Shown in pieces: positions 1 to 7,550 of a DNA stretch of 18,827 nt. Position 1 is the first letter of the stretch; the number at the start of each line of letters is the position of its first letter. Below the pieces are notes generated by a model. It was not told where the DNA came from. It was given only the letters and a program-made list of their open reading frames with translations, and ran no database searches. Source of the DNA: an uncultured Oscillospiraceae bacterium (GTDB lineage Bacteria > Bacillota > Clostridia > Oscillospirales > Acutalibacteraceae); assembly GCA_900544715.1 (NCBI GenBank), contig UQWL01000029.1:1-18827 (forward strand), written 5' to 3'. The position numbers and the translations under genes are program-made.

Positions 1-26
1 AGTACTGGCCCCTCTGGGGTCTGAGC

Positions 27-50
27 AAACCACTAGTTTACTAGTGGTTT
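27..50. repeat. Perfect 10-bp inverted repeat near the window edge; terminator or mobile-element end hairpin
   Basis: Arms AAACCACTAG (27-36) and CTAGTGGTTT (41-50) are perfectly complementary around the loop TTTA, and the second arm runs into TTTTGATTTT on the + strand. This would work as an intrinsic terminator for a gene ending just left of the window. A second small hairpin (CCCC-TCT-GGGG, 10-20) lies just before it. The alternative is a subterminal hairpin of an IS200/IS605-like element, which would also explain a sequence edge so close by, but no transposase is visible. The inverted repeat is seen directly; its role is inferred. Confidence 0.6.
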
Positions 51-543
51 TGATTTTGTACGGCAATCAAAAAGGTTCAAAAAAACCGTTTCCATCCGGC
101 TCGGATTCCATCGGCCCGATGGCTCCAAGGATGGAACAGACGGAGCTGGCGTCGCTGCAGAGCAGATAAAGATGCCTGGTCAGGAGGCAGAAAAACCTAA
201 TTCTGGAGCATAAAGCTTGGAAATCTAGAATACGGAATCTGCGCTTTTACAGCAATGTTTGCAGTGCCTGTGATTAGTGCGGCAGGAACTATGACGGCCA
301 GCTGTAAAAAGCGTGATAGAGGGGACCATTTTCTGGTTTGATTTCATATCACGAAAATCCTAGCAAAGGGAATCTCAACCGTCTAGATTTTTATTAGAAA
401 AATAATGGCAATAAATCTGATCGATATAACAAATTTTTAGATATATTTTATGATTTATGCAATCTAGGGAAATAAAATGATCAACACTGTGTTTATAATA
501 TAGTCATATAGAGCATTTGATTTGGGAAAAGGAGGATTCAATC
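51..543. other. Non-coding AT-rich region upstream of the surface-protein gene
   Basis: No convincing gene is visible. Positions 90-136 form an imperfect palindrome: TTCCATCC (90-97) pairs with GGATGGAA (129-136), and inside it CCATCGG (108-114) pairs with CCGATGG (116-122). A 45-codon stop-to-stop stretch at 201-341 encodes a hydrophobic run containing FAVPVISAAG but has no start with a ribosome binding site; it may be a decayed fragment or chance. The last 150 bases are very AT-rich and contain TATAAT at 494-499, a plausible -10 box for the downstream gene, although no good -35 box is seen 16-18 bases upstream. Confidence 0.5.
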
Positions 544-3138
544 ATGACGTGGAAAAAATGGATGTCCGGTGTGCTGTGCGTTGTTTTGGCTGTCTCAGTT
601 TTAGTGGCTCCCATGGCGTCGGCCGCAGATCAGAAGGGAATTACCATCACAGAAAGCGGCTACTACATGAAGAAGCTGTCTAACCCGACGCTGGGCGAAG
701 GCGAGGCGGATGGCCTGGTTACACCGGGCGACCGCTTCAACAGCTATGGCTGGGCGACCGGAGAACTGGGGGACTACATTTATGTCGGCTCCAACCGGAA
801 CCTGGTAGGCGACACGGCCGCCTCCTATGCAGCTGCCGTCGGCGTGCCGAAGGAGACGCTCAGCGCCGTTCTGAAGGCTTTTACCAATGATGAGATCGCC
901 GTGACACCGGACGAGGAGCTGACGAAGGGCGGCGTAATCGTACGGTATAATAAAACGACGGGTGAGATGGAGACGGCGTTCTTGCCCAATAAAAACATGC
1001 CGGCTCCTTTCAATGATATCACAGGCTACCGCATGTGCGTCGCATTCAAAGGGAGTCTGTATTTTGGCACAACAGGGTCAGAAAACACCATGCTCATCCG
1101 GATCGGCCCGGATTTCCAGCCGGGCGATCTGCCAGAGATCATCGTACATATGACGAAGCCCGAGGGGACAGGTATGGGTAATATCCGCGCCTACGATGTG
1201 ACGGATGACGGTGAGCGGCTATATATCGGTGGTACAGATGCCACGCTGCTGACAGAGGAGGATAAGGCGAAGAATATCTCTTCTGCCGTGCATATTCAGA
1301 CCTCAACGGATGGTGAGCATTTTGAGACAATCGCCTGCCCGGCCGACTTTTATCCATATAATACGCTTGAAAATGTTAATGTAGCAGGCGACGTGTGGGA
1401 TTTGGTGGTCTATAAAGGTGAAGTTTACCTATCCCTGATGACGAATCTTGGCGCTGCTGTCTATAAGGGCGTCGAGGTTGGAAAAGGCGCGCCAGGCGCG
1501 AATGCCTATGGTTGGCAATGGTCGGAATACATTGGCAATGGCATCGGCATACAGGGGAATCCAATTTGCCCTGCTGGATTTGGCAATCCGAAAAATTACA
1601 CCGTCTCTCCGGTAGTTTATAAAGGCGATCTTTACTATTTCGTGCTTTCCAATGCGGTAGATGCGGTGGTTCAGGGCCTGTTTGGAATGCTTGGCTTTTT
1701 AAAGACCGGCGATATCAACAAGTATTTCGACTCCCTGAAGATTATGGAGAGTAGCATGCAGAACAAGGCGTCTATTTACCGCCTCGATGGTGATCGGGGA
1801 GTTGAGATGGTAATGGGAGCGCCGGATGCATATTTCAACAAGGAAAACGGAAATTATTTATCCGAGACCTACGGCGGGTTTTCCGAGACGGACGGCCTGA
1901 GCTGCCTGCAATATATCTGGCGTGCGGCGGAATACAATGGCAAGCTGATCTTTGGTACCTTCGATGCGTCGACGCTGTACCATGCCTTTACGAAGCTGAC
2001 CAACGGCGATCTCATCGGCATGCCTGCAGACGAATGCGAGAGCCAGATTCGCTATGCGGTGGACCTTCTCAATCTGCTCGGTGACAAGAAGCTGATCGAT
2101 GAGAAGACGGAGGATCTTTTGGTCGATATTCTCGGTACGCTCAATAGCCTGGTGGACAAGCAGGCGACAGAGCAGTCTGTCAAGCAGCTGCTCAACGGTG
2201 TGCTTCAGTTTAAGAAGGCCTTTGATCAAATCAGTCCGGTTCTCGACCAGATCGTCAATGCAGACTGGTTTGCCGCAATCGCGGGCTCGGTAAAGGGCCT
2301 TCAGGCGCTCAAGGAGCTTTACAACGCTATCGCAAATGTCAATACGGAGGGCTTAGAGCGCTATATTCGAATTTCTAACACGATCATGGACAACGCCGGC
2401 GGCTTTGAGCTCTACAGCACAGAGGATGGAGTCCACTATACGCAGCTCATTGACCACGGCTTCCACGACCGCTTCAATTACGGCTGCCGTTCCTTTATCG
2501 TTGGAACAGACGGGTTGTATATTGGAACGGCAAATCCGTTTTACGGTGCGCAGCTCTGGAAAATGAATGAAATCACCGCGGATTTGAAGACGCTTTCCGC
2601 CGATGGAATCGAATTGAATTTTGATCCGGCCGTTACGGACTATCAGGCTTCTGTTGCCGCCGATGTGGACGCAATCAAGCTGACGGCTGTCGGCGCGGAT
2701 GCGGGTACGCAAGTGCTCGTCAATGGCGTTTCAGCTGCAGATGGAGCGATACCGGTTGCCTTGCAGGCAGGCAAGAATGTGATCCGGATCGAGACGGCGT
2801 CCATTGATGGGAGCGAAACCGCCGTGTATACGCTGACCGTTACGCGCGGCGCTGTGCCGGCAGGATCGACACAGCCAGACGATACGGTACCCGAGCAGAA
2901 GCCTGTTGACCCGGAAATGCCCGACTCCACCACTCCCGGTACAGAGGACACGGTAGGGCCGACCGTGCCAGACACAGAGGGGACGGAAGCCCCCCAAAAG
3001 ACGCCAACCAAACCGGTTGCTTCCGCTGAAAATCCGGAAAATCCAGATACCGGCAGCAGTACTTCGGCCGCAATGCTCGCAGCGCTGACGATGAGCGCTG
3101 TTGCGGCGGTGACCCTGAGCAGGAAAAAGCGTAAATAA
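544..3138 (+). CDS. Sortase-anchored surface protein with propeller-like repeats and a cadherin-like domain
   Basis: An 864-residue secreted protein. The start at 544 is chosen because GGAGG (531-535) lies 8 bases upstream; a TTG 27 bases earlier would precede that site. Residues 1-28 form a signal peptide (Lys-rich start, hydrophobic core, cleavage after ASA). Residues about 60-490 and 620-675 contain repeated strand motifs ending in YVG, YFG, IFG or YIG (for example GDYIYVGSNRN, GKLIFGTFDAS, DGLYIGTANP), which suggest a beta-propeller. Residues about 493-619 are instead rich in Leu, Asp and Lys and look alpha-helical, like an insertion between blades. Residues about 680-768 resemble a cadherin-like beta-sandwich domain (Cadherin-like PF12733 type). 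A Pro/Thr/Glu-rich linker leads to NPDTG (833-837), a hydrophobic segment and the basic tail RKKRK, a cell-wall sorting signal of the (N/S)PxTG kind. Ligand and function are unknown. No sortase gene lies in the window. Confidence 0.85.
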   Translation: MTWKKWMSGVLCVVLAVSVLVAPMASAADQKGITITESGYYMKKLSNPTLGEGEADGLVTPGDRFNSYGWATGELGDYIYVGSNRNLVGDTAASYAAAVGVPKETLSAVLKAFTNDEIAVTPDEELTKGGVIVRYNKTTGEMETAFLPNKNMPAPFNDITGYRMCVAFKGSLYFGTTGSENTMLIRIGPDFQPGDLPEIIVHMTKPEGTGMGNIRAYDVTDDGERLYIGGTDATLLTEEDKAKNISSAVHIQTSTDGEHFETIACPADFYPYNTLENVNVAGDVWDLVVYKGEVYLSLMTNLGAAVYKGVEVGKGAPGANAYGWQWSEYIGNGIGIQGNPICPAGFGNPKNYTVSPVVYKGDLYYFVLSNAVDAVVQGLFGMLGFLKTGDINKYFDSLKIMESSMQNKASIYRLDGDRGVEMVMGAPDAYFNKENGNYLSETYGGFSETDGLSCLQYIWRAAEYNGKLIFGTFDASTLYHAFTKLTNGDLIGMPADECESQIRYAVDLLNLLGDKKLIDEKTEDLLVDILGTLNSLVDKQATEQSVKQLLNGVLQFKKAFDQISPVLDQIVNADWFAAIAGSVKGLQALKELYNAIANVNTEGLERYIRISNTIMDNAGGFELYSTEDGVHYTQLIDHGFHDRFNYGCRSFIVGTDGLYIGTANPFYGAQLWKMNEITADLKTLSADGIELNFDPAVTDYQASVAADVDAIKLTAVGADAGTQVLVNGVSAADGAIPVALQAGKNVIRIETASIDGSETAVYTLTVTRGAVPAGSTQPDDTVPEQKPVDPEMPDSTTPGTEDTVGPTVPDTEGTEAPQKTPTKPVASAENPENPDTGSSTSAAMLAALTMSAVAAVTLSRKKRK

Positions 3139-3171
3139 CTGCTACGTGAGACGCAGCTGTTATAAAAGATG

Positions 3172-3205
3172 ATCACCCGGCGGTACGTATGTTCCGCCGG
3201 GTGAT
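3172..3205. terminator. Hairpin terminator between convergent genes
   Basis: ATCACCCGGCGG (3172-3183) and CCGCCGGGTGAT (3194-3205) form a perfect 12-bp GC-rich stem around a 10-base loop. It begins directly after the stop codon of the minus-strand phosphatase gene. On the minus strand it is followed by CATCTTTTAT, a short T-run; on the plus strand there is no clear T-run. It probably ends the phosphatase transcript and may also stop the surface-protein transcript arriving from the other side. Confidence 0.75.
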
Positions 3206-3916
3206 TCAGCTTGTCTGCTCTGAATGATCATCCTGCCGCAGCTCCTTCAAATCTACATAAAACGCCTCGGTGGAGAGGTCCGGCACCTCCTCCTCTTCCC
3301 GCGGGAACGAAGGAATTTCCGCAATAATCTCTACCTTTTGGCCGCGCATCCATATGGATGGGGTAATACGTACCGTATAACCACAAGCGCTTGGGGTACG
3401 CCATTCCGGCATAGGCAGTTCCGGAATACCGAAGGCAGAGAGAACCGTCATGATAACGCCGCCGTGTGTGACGATTGCTGCACTGGTGACGTTGGCTTTC
3501 ATCATGCCCTCTGCGATTTTGATAAAACAGCCGCATACCCGCGCAGAAAATTCCGCATTGCTCTCCCCGAAGGGCGGAGCGGCGTCCGGGCCGCCTGCGA
3601 GCCAGGAGGCAAAGCCTTCATCGTCAGCAAGCTGCTCCGGTGTTTTCCCCTCATATTCGCCGAAATCGTATTCGATGAGCTCGCGCATGACGATGGCTTC
3701 ACGTTCCGGATAGATCGCGTGTGCGGTCTGTGTGCAGCGCTTGAGCGGGCTGGTGAAAACAGCTTCTGTATGGGGGTAATCTGCCTGCTCCTTGAGCCTT
3801 TGGATTTCAGCGATGCCCTCCGGGCTTAAAACCGCATCCGTATGCCCAATGTAGCGGCCGGAGGTACTGTCATCCGTGCGGCCGTTACGAATGAGATGAA
3901 TTTGATATGTCTTCAT
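3206..3916 (-). CDS. Histidine phosphatase (phosphoglycerate mutase-like) family protein with RNG in place of RHG
   Basis: A 236-residue cytoplasmic protein of the histidine phosphatase superfamily. The fold signature is well kept: LIRNG at residues 8-12, the second arginine in SPLKR (R60), the acid-loop motif IEYDFGEYEG (81-90), and IVTHGG with H151. The family's nucleophile is the histidine of RHG, which is phosphorylated during catalysis; here codon 11 is AAC, giving Asn. If this is not a sequencing error, ordinary phosphotransfer should be lost, so the protein may be a pseudo-enzyme or a binding protein. The start is supported by GGAGG seven to eight bases upstream. The gene is divergent from the Xre-type regulator with 117 bases between, so they share an AT-rich control region. 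The substrate cannot be told from the sequence. Confidence 0.85.
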   Translation of the reverse strand: MKTYQIHLIRNGRTDDSTSGRYIGHTDAVLSPEGIAEIQRLKEQADYPHTEAVFTSPLKRCTQTAHAIYPEREAIVMRELIEYDFGEYEGKTPEQLADDEGFASWLAGGPDAAPPFGESNAEFSARVCGCFIKIAEGMMKANVTSAAIVTHGGVIMTVLSAFGIPELPMPEWRTPSACGYTVRITPSIWMRGQKVEIIAEIPSFPREEEEVPDLSTEAFYVDLKELRQDDHSEQTS

Positions 3917-3959
3917 TTTTCCTCCAAATTATCTTATCATATTTTGTCAATAATTACTA

Positions 3960-3988
3960 TATACAAATCAAAAACCGTCGTTTATAAT
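3960..3988 (+). promoter_or_regulatory. Candidate promoter of the Xre-type regulator gene
   Basis: TATACA (3960-3965, four of six matches to the -35 consensus) and TATAAT (3983-3988) are 17 bases apart in the very AT-rich divergent region. A second TATAAT occurs at 3994-3999. Start of transcription would fall about 35-40 bases before the regulator's start codon. I could not place an equally good promoter for the divergent phosphatase gene. Confidence 0.45.
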
Positions 3989-4033
3989 TATTTTATAATA
4001 TACAAGGCGTATTATTCATGGGGGTTCAAGAGG

Positions 4034-4663
4034 ATGAACAAATGCTTTCCGACGCGTATGGTGCTATTGCGGAAGGAACGTGGCCTGAGCCAAAAGGAGG
4101 CAGCTGTCCGCCTTGGCGTATCGCAGGCGCTCTTATCGCATTATGAGAAGGGAATACGGGAGTGCGGGCTGGATTTCGTGACACGCGCGGCGAAGCTCTA
4201 TCATGTCACTTGCGATTATCTGCTGGGATGCAGCGAAAGCCGAACGGGGCTGACAGGCTTTTTTACCTCGGATGAGCTGGAGCAGGATCGTGAAATGAAT
4301 ATCAGCACGATCTACCGCGCAGCCTCACGGCTGTTGGAGGCTGTGAATCTTGAATGGGATACCGTGCTGGGCGACCGTATGCAGTGGCTGTTTGCGCTGT
4401 CTGTTTACAATGGGATGGTCACTTCCTCACAGGCCGGATTTCTCCCAAAGGATGCGATCCACTTTGATCCGCAGGCCGCGGAACTGCTCACCAGTGGGAT
4501 GATGGAGGCAATTACGCGCTCTATCATAAACTCTGGATCCGAAGCGGCGGTGGCAGCGCATGAGGATAAGCTGCCGCAGTGCATGCAAACGCTGATATTA
4601 GAATCGGAGAATTATATCCGGCGCAATGTTGACCAGTATCTGTCCGGCGGGGAGATGCGGTAA
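4034..4663 (+). CDS. Xre-family helix-turn-helix transcriptional regulator
   Basis: A 209-residue predicted DNA-binding protein. The reading frame is open further upstream, but ATG at 4034 is preferred because the sequence before it lies in the promoter region and a G-rich site (GGGGG, 4020-4024) sits 9 bases upstream. Residues about 6-62 form a classic HTH_3/Xre domain: LRKERGLSQKEAAVRLGVSQ followed by ALLSHYEKGIRECGLDFVTRAAKLYHVTCDYLLG, the usual five-helix pattern. Residues about 75-209 look helical and match no effector domain that I recognise; they could serve in dimerisation. It is divergent from the phosphatase-fold gene and converges on glgA across a strong terminator. Its targets are unknown; self-regulation and control of the divergent gene are plausible but inferred. 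Confidence 0.85.
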   Translation: MNKCFPTRMVLLRKERGLSQKEAAVRLGVSQALLSHYEKGIRECGLDFVTRAAKLYHVTCDYLLGCSESRTGLTGFFTSDELEQDREMNISTIYRAASRLLEAVNLEWDTVLGDRMQWLFALSVYNGMVTSSQAGFLPKDAIHFDPQAAELLTSGMMEAITRSIINSGSEAAVAAHEDKLPQCMQTLILESENYIRRNVDQYLSGGEMR

Positions 4664-4780
4664 CACGAGCCAGTGCTTTGCCTAAGGCTTGGCATTCCCT
4701 TCTTGCACAAGCGCGCGGAATTGTGCAGGTTTGGCGCTGCCCCATTTGGTATGATTCTATTGAATTATTATAGCATAATA

Positions 4781-4821
4781 AGCGCACAGCAAAATGCTGC
4801 ATCTGCATTTTGCTGTGCGCT
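4781..4821. terminator. Strong bidirectional terminator between the regulator gene and glgA
   Basis: A perfect 17-bp stem, AGCGCACAGCAAAATGC (4781-4797) with GCATTTTGCTGTGCGCT (4805-4821), closes a seven-base loop. Plus-strand transcripts continue into CGTTTTGG and minus-strand transcripts into TTATTATGC. It lies 17 bases beyond the glgA stop codon, so it most likely ends the glgBCDA transcript and also the regulator transcript. Confidence 0.85.
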
Positions 4822-4837
4822 CGTTTTGGATACGCAT

Positions 4838-6262
4838 TTAGCCTTCCAACATGGATTTATAGAGCCGGATGTATGCATTGGCCGAGCGGCCCCAACTGCA
4901 ATCGCACTCCAGTGCACGTTTGACAAGCATTGCCCAGCCCTCTTGATTTTGGTAGCCTTCCAATGCCCGGCGGATGGTGTAGAGCATTTCATGCGCGTTG
5001 TAATTGGCAAAGGTAAAACCGTTGCCCTCGCCGTCGCCGCTGTCCTGTATGCTGTCACGCAGGCCGCCGGTCTCCCGCACAATCGGAATGGAGCCGTAGC
5101 GCAGCGCAACCATCTGGGAGAGCCCGCAGGGCTCGCTTTTCGAGGGCATCAGGAAGAAATCGCTCCCCGCATAGATTTTGCGCGCCAGATCCGGCACAAA
5201 ACCGATGCGAATGGCAAGCTTGCCAGGGTGGCGCGCGGCCGCCTCACGGAAGAAGTTTTCATACTCCCAATCCCCTGAGCCAAGCACGATGACCTGCATA
5301 TCCGTGGTTTCCAGCAGCTCGTCGAGCACAGCCTTTACCAGATCGAGCCCTTTATGAGAAACTAAGCGCGACACCATGCCCATCAGAGGAACGTCCTCCC
5401 GCACGGGGAGGCCCATATATTCTTGCAGGCCGAGCTTGTTTTTGATCTTTCCGACTGGATCCTCCGTAGAATAATTGGCAAAGAGTGATTGATCTGCAGC
5501 AGGATCATAGCTGACGGTATCGATCCCGTTGAGAATCCCGCTGAGTTTCCAGGAGCGCTGGTTGAGGATGGTATCGAGGCCGTGGCTGTACCATGGGTCG
5601 AGAATTTCCTGTGCGTAGGAGGGGCTGACGGTAGAAACCCGGTTGGCGCATTCGATCGCGCCTTTCATAAAGTTAACATCGCCGTCGTATTCCAAAAGCG
5701 CTTCATCCCGCTGGGCAATGCCGAGCACATCCTCTAAGATCTCTTTGCCATATACGCCTTGATACTGGATATTGTGGATGGTGAAGAGCGTTTTGATATT
5801 TTCATACCCCTCGCGGTGCGCATACATCAGCGAGTAATAAACTGGCGTCAGAGCGCTTTGCCAATCATTGCAGTGGATGATGTCGGGGTGAAAATCGATA
5901 TACGGCAGCATTTCAAGCACTGCACGGGAGAAAAAAGCGAAACGCTCTGCGTCATCGTAATGGCCGTAGATCGTATCCCGCTTGAAATAATATTGGTTAT
6001 CGAGCAGGTAGTAGGTAACGCCGTTGGCCTTGGCCTCAAATATGCCGCAGTATTGCCTGCGCCACGCCACGGGTACAGACAGGCTTGTGATAAAATGCAT
6101 ATTATCACGCATCTCCTGCGGGATCGTGGCATACAATGGCAGCACGACGCGGCAGCCGATCAGCCGCCTACGCAGCGCCTGGGGAAGACTCCCTGCAACA
6201 TCGCCCAAACCGCCGCTGGCGATAAAGGGGAGCGCCTCGCTCGCAACATATAAAACCTTCAA
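4838..6262 (-). CDS. glgA: Glycogen synthase (ADP-glucose type)
   Basis: A 474-residue GT5 glycosyltransferase, normal length for bacterial GlgA. It transfers glucose from ADP-glucose to the non-reducing end of alpha-1,4-glucan in the cytoplasm. The N-terminal Rossmann domain opens with MKVLYVASEALPF and the nucleotide-binding loop SGGLGDV (residues 16-22); most homologues read K-T/V-GGL, here A-S-GGL. The C-terminal domain has VSRLVSHKGLD and, at about residue 375, SEPCGLSQMVALRYGSIPIV, the conserved acidic EX7E-type region. The start codon is TTG (6260-6262), set by GGAGG seven bases upstream; no in-frame ATG fits. It is the last gene of the glgBCDA operon, 51 bases after glgD. Confidence 0.96.
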   Translation of the reverse strand: MKVLYVASEALPFIASGGLGDVAGSLPQALRRRLIGCRVVLPLYATIPQEMRDNMHFITSLSVPVAWRRQYCGIFEAKANGVTYYLLDNQYYFKRDTIYGHYDDAERFAFFSRAVLEMLPYIDFHPDIIHCNDWQSALTPVYYSLMYAHREGYENIKTLFTIHNIQYQGVYGKEILEDVLGIAQRDEALLEYDGDVNFMKGAIECANRVSTVSPSYAQEILDPWYSHGLDTILNQRSWKLSGILNGIDTVSYDPAADQSLFANYSTEDPVGKIKNKLGLQEYMGLPVREDVPLMGMVSRLVSHKGLDLVKAVLDELLETTDMQVIVLGSGDWEYENFFREAAARHPGKLAIRIGFVPDLARKIYAGSDFFLMPSKSEPCGLSQMVALRYGSIPIVRETGGLRDSIQDSGDGEGNGFTFANYNAHEMLYTIRRALEGYQNQEGWAMLVKRALECDCSWGRSANAYIRLYKSMLEG

Positions 6263-6269
6263 AATGAAT

Positions 6270-6274
6270 CCTCC
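6270..6274 (-). promoter_or_regulatory. Ribosome binding site that fixes the TTG start of glgA
   Basis: The minus strand reads AAGGAGG followed by seven bases and TTG AAG GTT. The spacing is ideal and no ATG or GTG is available near it, so the rare start codon is the true one. A strong site with a weak start codon may tune synthase yield within the operon. Confidence 0.8.
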
Positions 6275-6313
6275 TTATTCAGACGCATCATGGAATTAAC
6301 GCAAATTCTGGCC

Positions 6314-7429
6314 TTAGATCACGATGCCCTTGCCAATATAAACGGGATAAGTGCTGGTGCCTGTTACCATTTTGTGCGGGCGGACGACCACACTCTTATC
6401 GGCAATGACGCAGTCAAGATGAACGCCCTCGCTGATATAGGTGCCCTGCATGATGATGGAATTGCGCACCACAGCGCCCTTGCCGATTTGTACGCCGCGG
6501 AAGAGAATGCAGTTTTCCACCTCGCCGTCAATGCTGCACCCATCTGCCACCAGAGAGTTCTTTACCGTGGAGCCGAGGCCATAAATTGCCGGCATATCGT
6601 CGCGCACCTTGGTATAAACCGGGCGTTCGCGTGTGAAGAGCTCCTGGCAATTGGCCGGGTCCAGCAGGCTCATGCTGATGTCGTAATAGCTCTGCAAAGA
6701 GTCAAACACGCTTGTAAAGCCGGAAACCTCATAACCGTAGATATTCAAACGCTTGAGGTTGTGCTGGATGACATCCCGCACGAAGCTGTCCTGGTTGAGG
6801 CTCACGGCATTGTTAATCAGGCGGATCAACAGCGCCTTGCTGATCAGGATGATATTCATTGCGTAATCGACTGGCTTGCTCGTTTTGGGGTCAAGCGCGA
6901 TTTTGGAAACCTTCTGGTTTTCCTCAAAGGTGAAGGTCATCAGATCATCCAGCCGCGGCGCGCGGCCATGGTGGTAGGCGATGGTGATATCGGCCCCGCT
7001 CTCCGTATGGGCGCGGCACATATCATTGAGATCGAAATTGCACACCACATTGGTATCCATCAGGACGATATATTCCTCTTTCGACTGCTCCAAAAAGCGC
7101 ATAATGCCCATCAGCGCCTGGATCCGGTCGCGGTACATACCGGTGTGGCTGTTGTTAAAGGGCGGGAGGAGGAACATGCCTCCGCGCTTACGGGAGAGAT
7201 CCCATGGCTTGCCTGTGCCGATGTGATCCATCAGGGATTGATAATTGCTTTTTGTAATAATGCCTACTTTGTTGATTCCGCAGTTGACGAGATTGGAGAG
7301 TGCGAAATCAATCAGGCGGTAGCGCCCGCCAAAGGGGACGCTGCCCATGGTACGCGCGTTGGTCAGCTCGCTCAATACAGAATCATAGGCATTGGAATAG
7401 ATGATTCCTAACACATTGTTCGCTCTCAT
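6314..7429 (-). CDS. glgD: Glucose-1-phosphate adenylyltransferase subunit GlgD
   Basis: A 371-residue partner of GlgC. The start at 7429 (MRANNVLGII) is preferred over the ATG at 7441 because AAAGGA (7447-7442) directly abuts the latter and can only serve the former, at 12-base spacing. The N-terminal nucleotidyltransferase fold is recognisable (VPFGGRYRLIDFALSN, residues about 31-46, and KPWDLSRKRGG), but the glycine-rich GGxGxRL loop that GlgC uses for ATP is replaced by SNAYDSVLSEL, and the metal-binding SGDHIYKMD of GlgC becomes MDTNVVCNFD. The C-terminal third carries left-handed beta-helix hexapeptide repeats. In characterised Firmicutes pairs GlgD is largely non-catalytic and raises GlgC activity in a mixed oligomer. 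It lies between glgC and glgA in the operon. Confidence 0.95.
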   Translation of the reverse strand: MRANNVLGIIYSNAYDSVLSELTNARTMGSVPFGGRYRLIDFALSNLVNCGINKVGIITKSNYQSLMDHIGTGKPWDLSRKRGGMFLLPPFNNSHTGMYRDRIQALMGIMRFLEQSKEEYIVLMDTNVVCNFDLNDMCRAHTESGADITIAYHHGRAPRLDDLMTFTFEENQKVSKIALDPKTSKPVDYAMNIILISKALLIRLINNAVSLNQDSFVRDVIQHNLKRLNIYGYEVSGFTSVFDSLQSYYDISMSLLDPANCQELFTRERPVYTKVRDDMPAIYGLGSTVKNSLVADGCSIDGEVENCILFRGVQIGKGAVVRNSIIMQGTYISEGVHLDCVIADKSVVVRPHKMVTGTSTYPVYIGKGIVI

Positions 7430-7512
7430 AGTTATAACCATTCCTTTCGCTCCAACCGTGGAGTTTTAAGCGGTTTTGCGAAGCAAGATTTTGAGATTCC
7501 TTTGATGCAAAA

Positions 7513-7550
7513 AGGACGAAAGTCCCGTTTGAAAAACATGTTTTTCAAAC
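7513..7550. repeat. 24-bp perfect palindrome over the glgC stop codon, plus adjacent small hairpin
   Basis: Positions 7527-7550 are a perfect 24-bp palindrome (half-site GTTTGAAAAACA), covering the last codons and stop of glgC (TGA at 7547-7545). Next to it, GGAC-GAAA-GTCC (7514-7525) forms a second hairpin; read on the minus strand this is followed by TTTTTGC. In the glgC-glgD junction these could act as an RNA processing or attenuation signal, or the palindrome could be an operator. The structures are seen directly; the role is inferred. Confidence 0.65.

Noticed and set aside
201..341. Short hydrophobic reading frame as a small membrane protein gene
   Set aside because: It has no start codon with a ribosome binding site and no recognisable family; it is mentioned only as a possible relic.
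517..543. Upstream TTG start for the surface protein gene
   Set aside because: The GGAGG site lies inside this extension and is ideally placed for the ATG at 544, whose product begins with a proper signal peptide.
3842..4033. N-terminal extension of the Xre regulator
   Set aside because: It overlaps the divergent phosphatase gene and the promoter region, has no ribosome binding site and adds no domain.
6290..7411. Long plus-strand frame antisense to glgD (and similar ones opposite glgC and glgB)
   Set aside because: They are rich in His, Ile and Ala in the way expected of the complement of GC-biased coding sequence, and the minus-strand genes are clearly real.
6314..7429. GlgD as a second catalytic GlgC or a decayed gene
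   Set aside because: Loss of the glycine-rich loop is the normal state of GlgD in Firmicutes, and the frame is intact.
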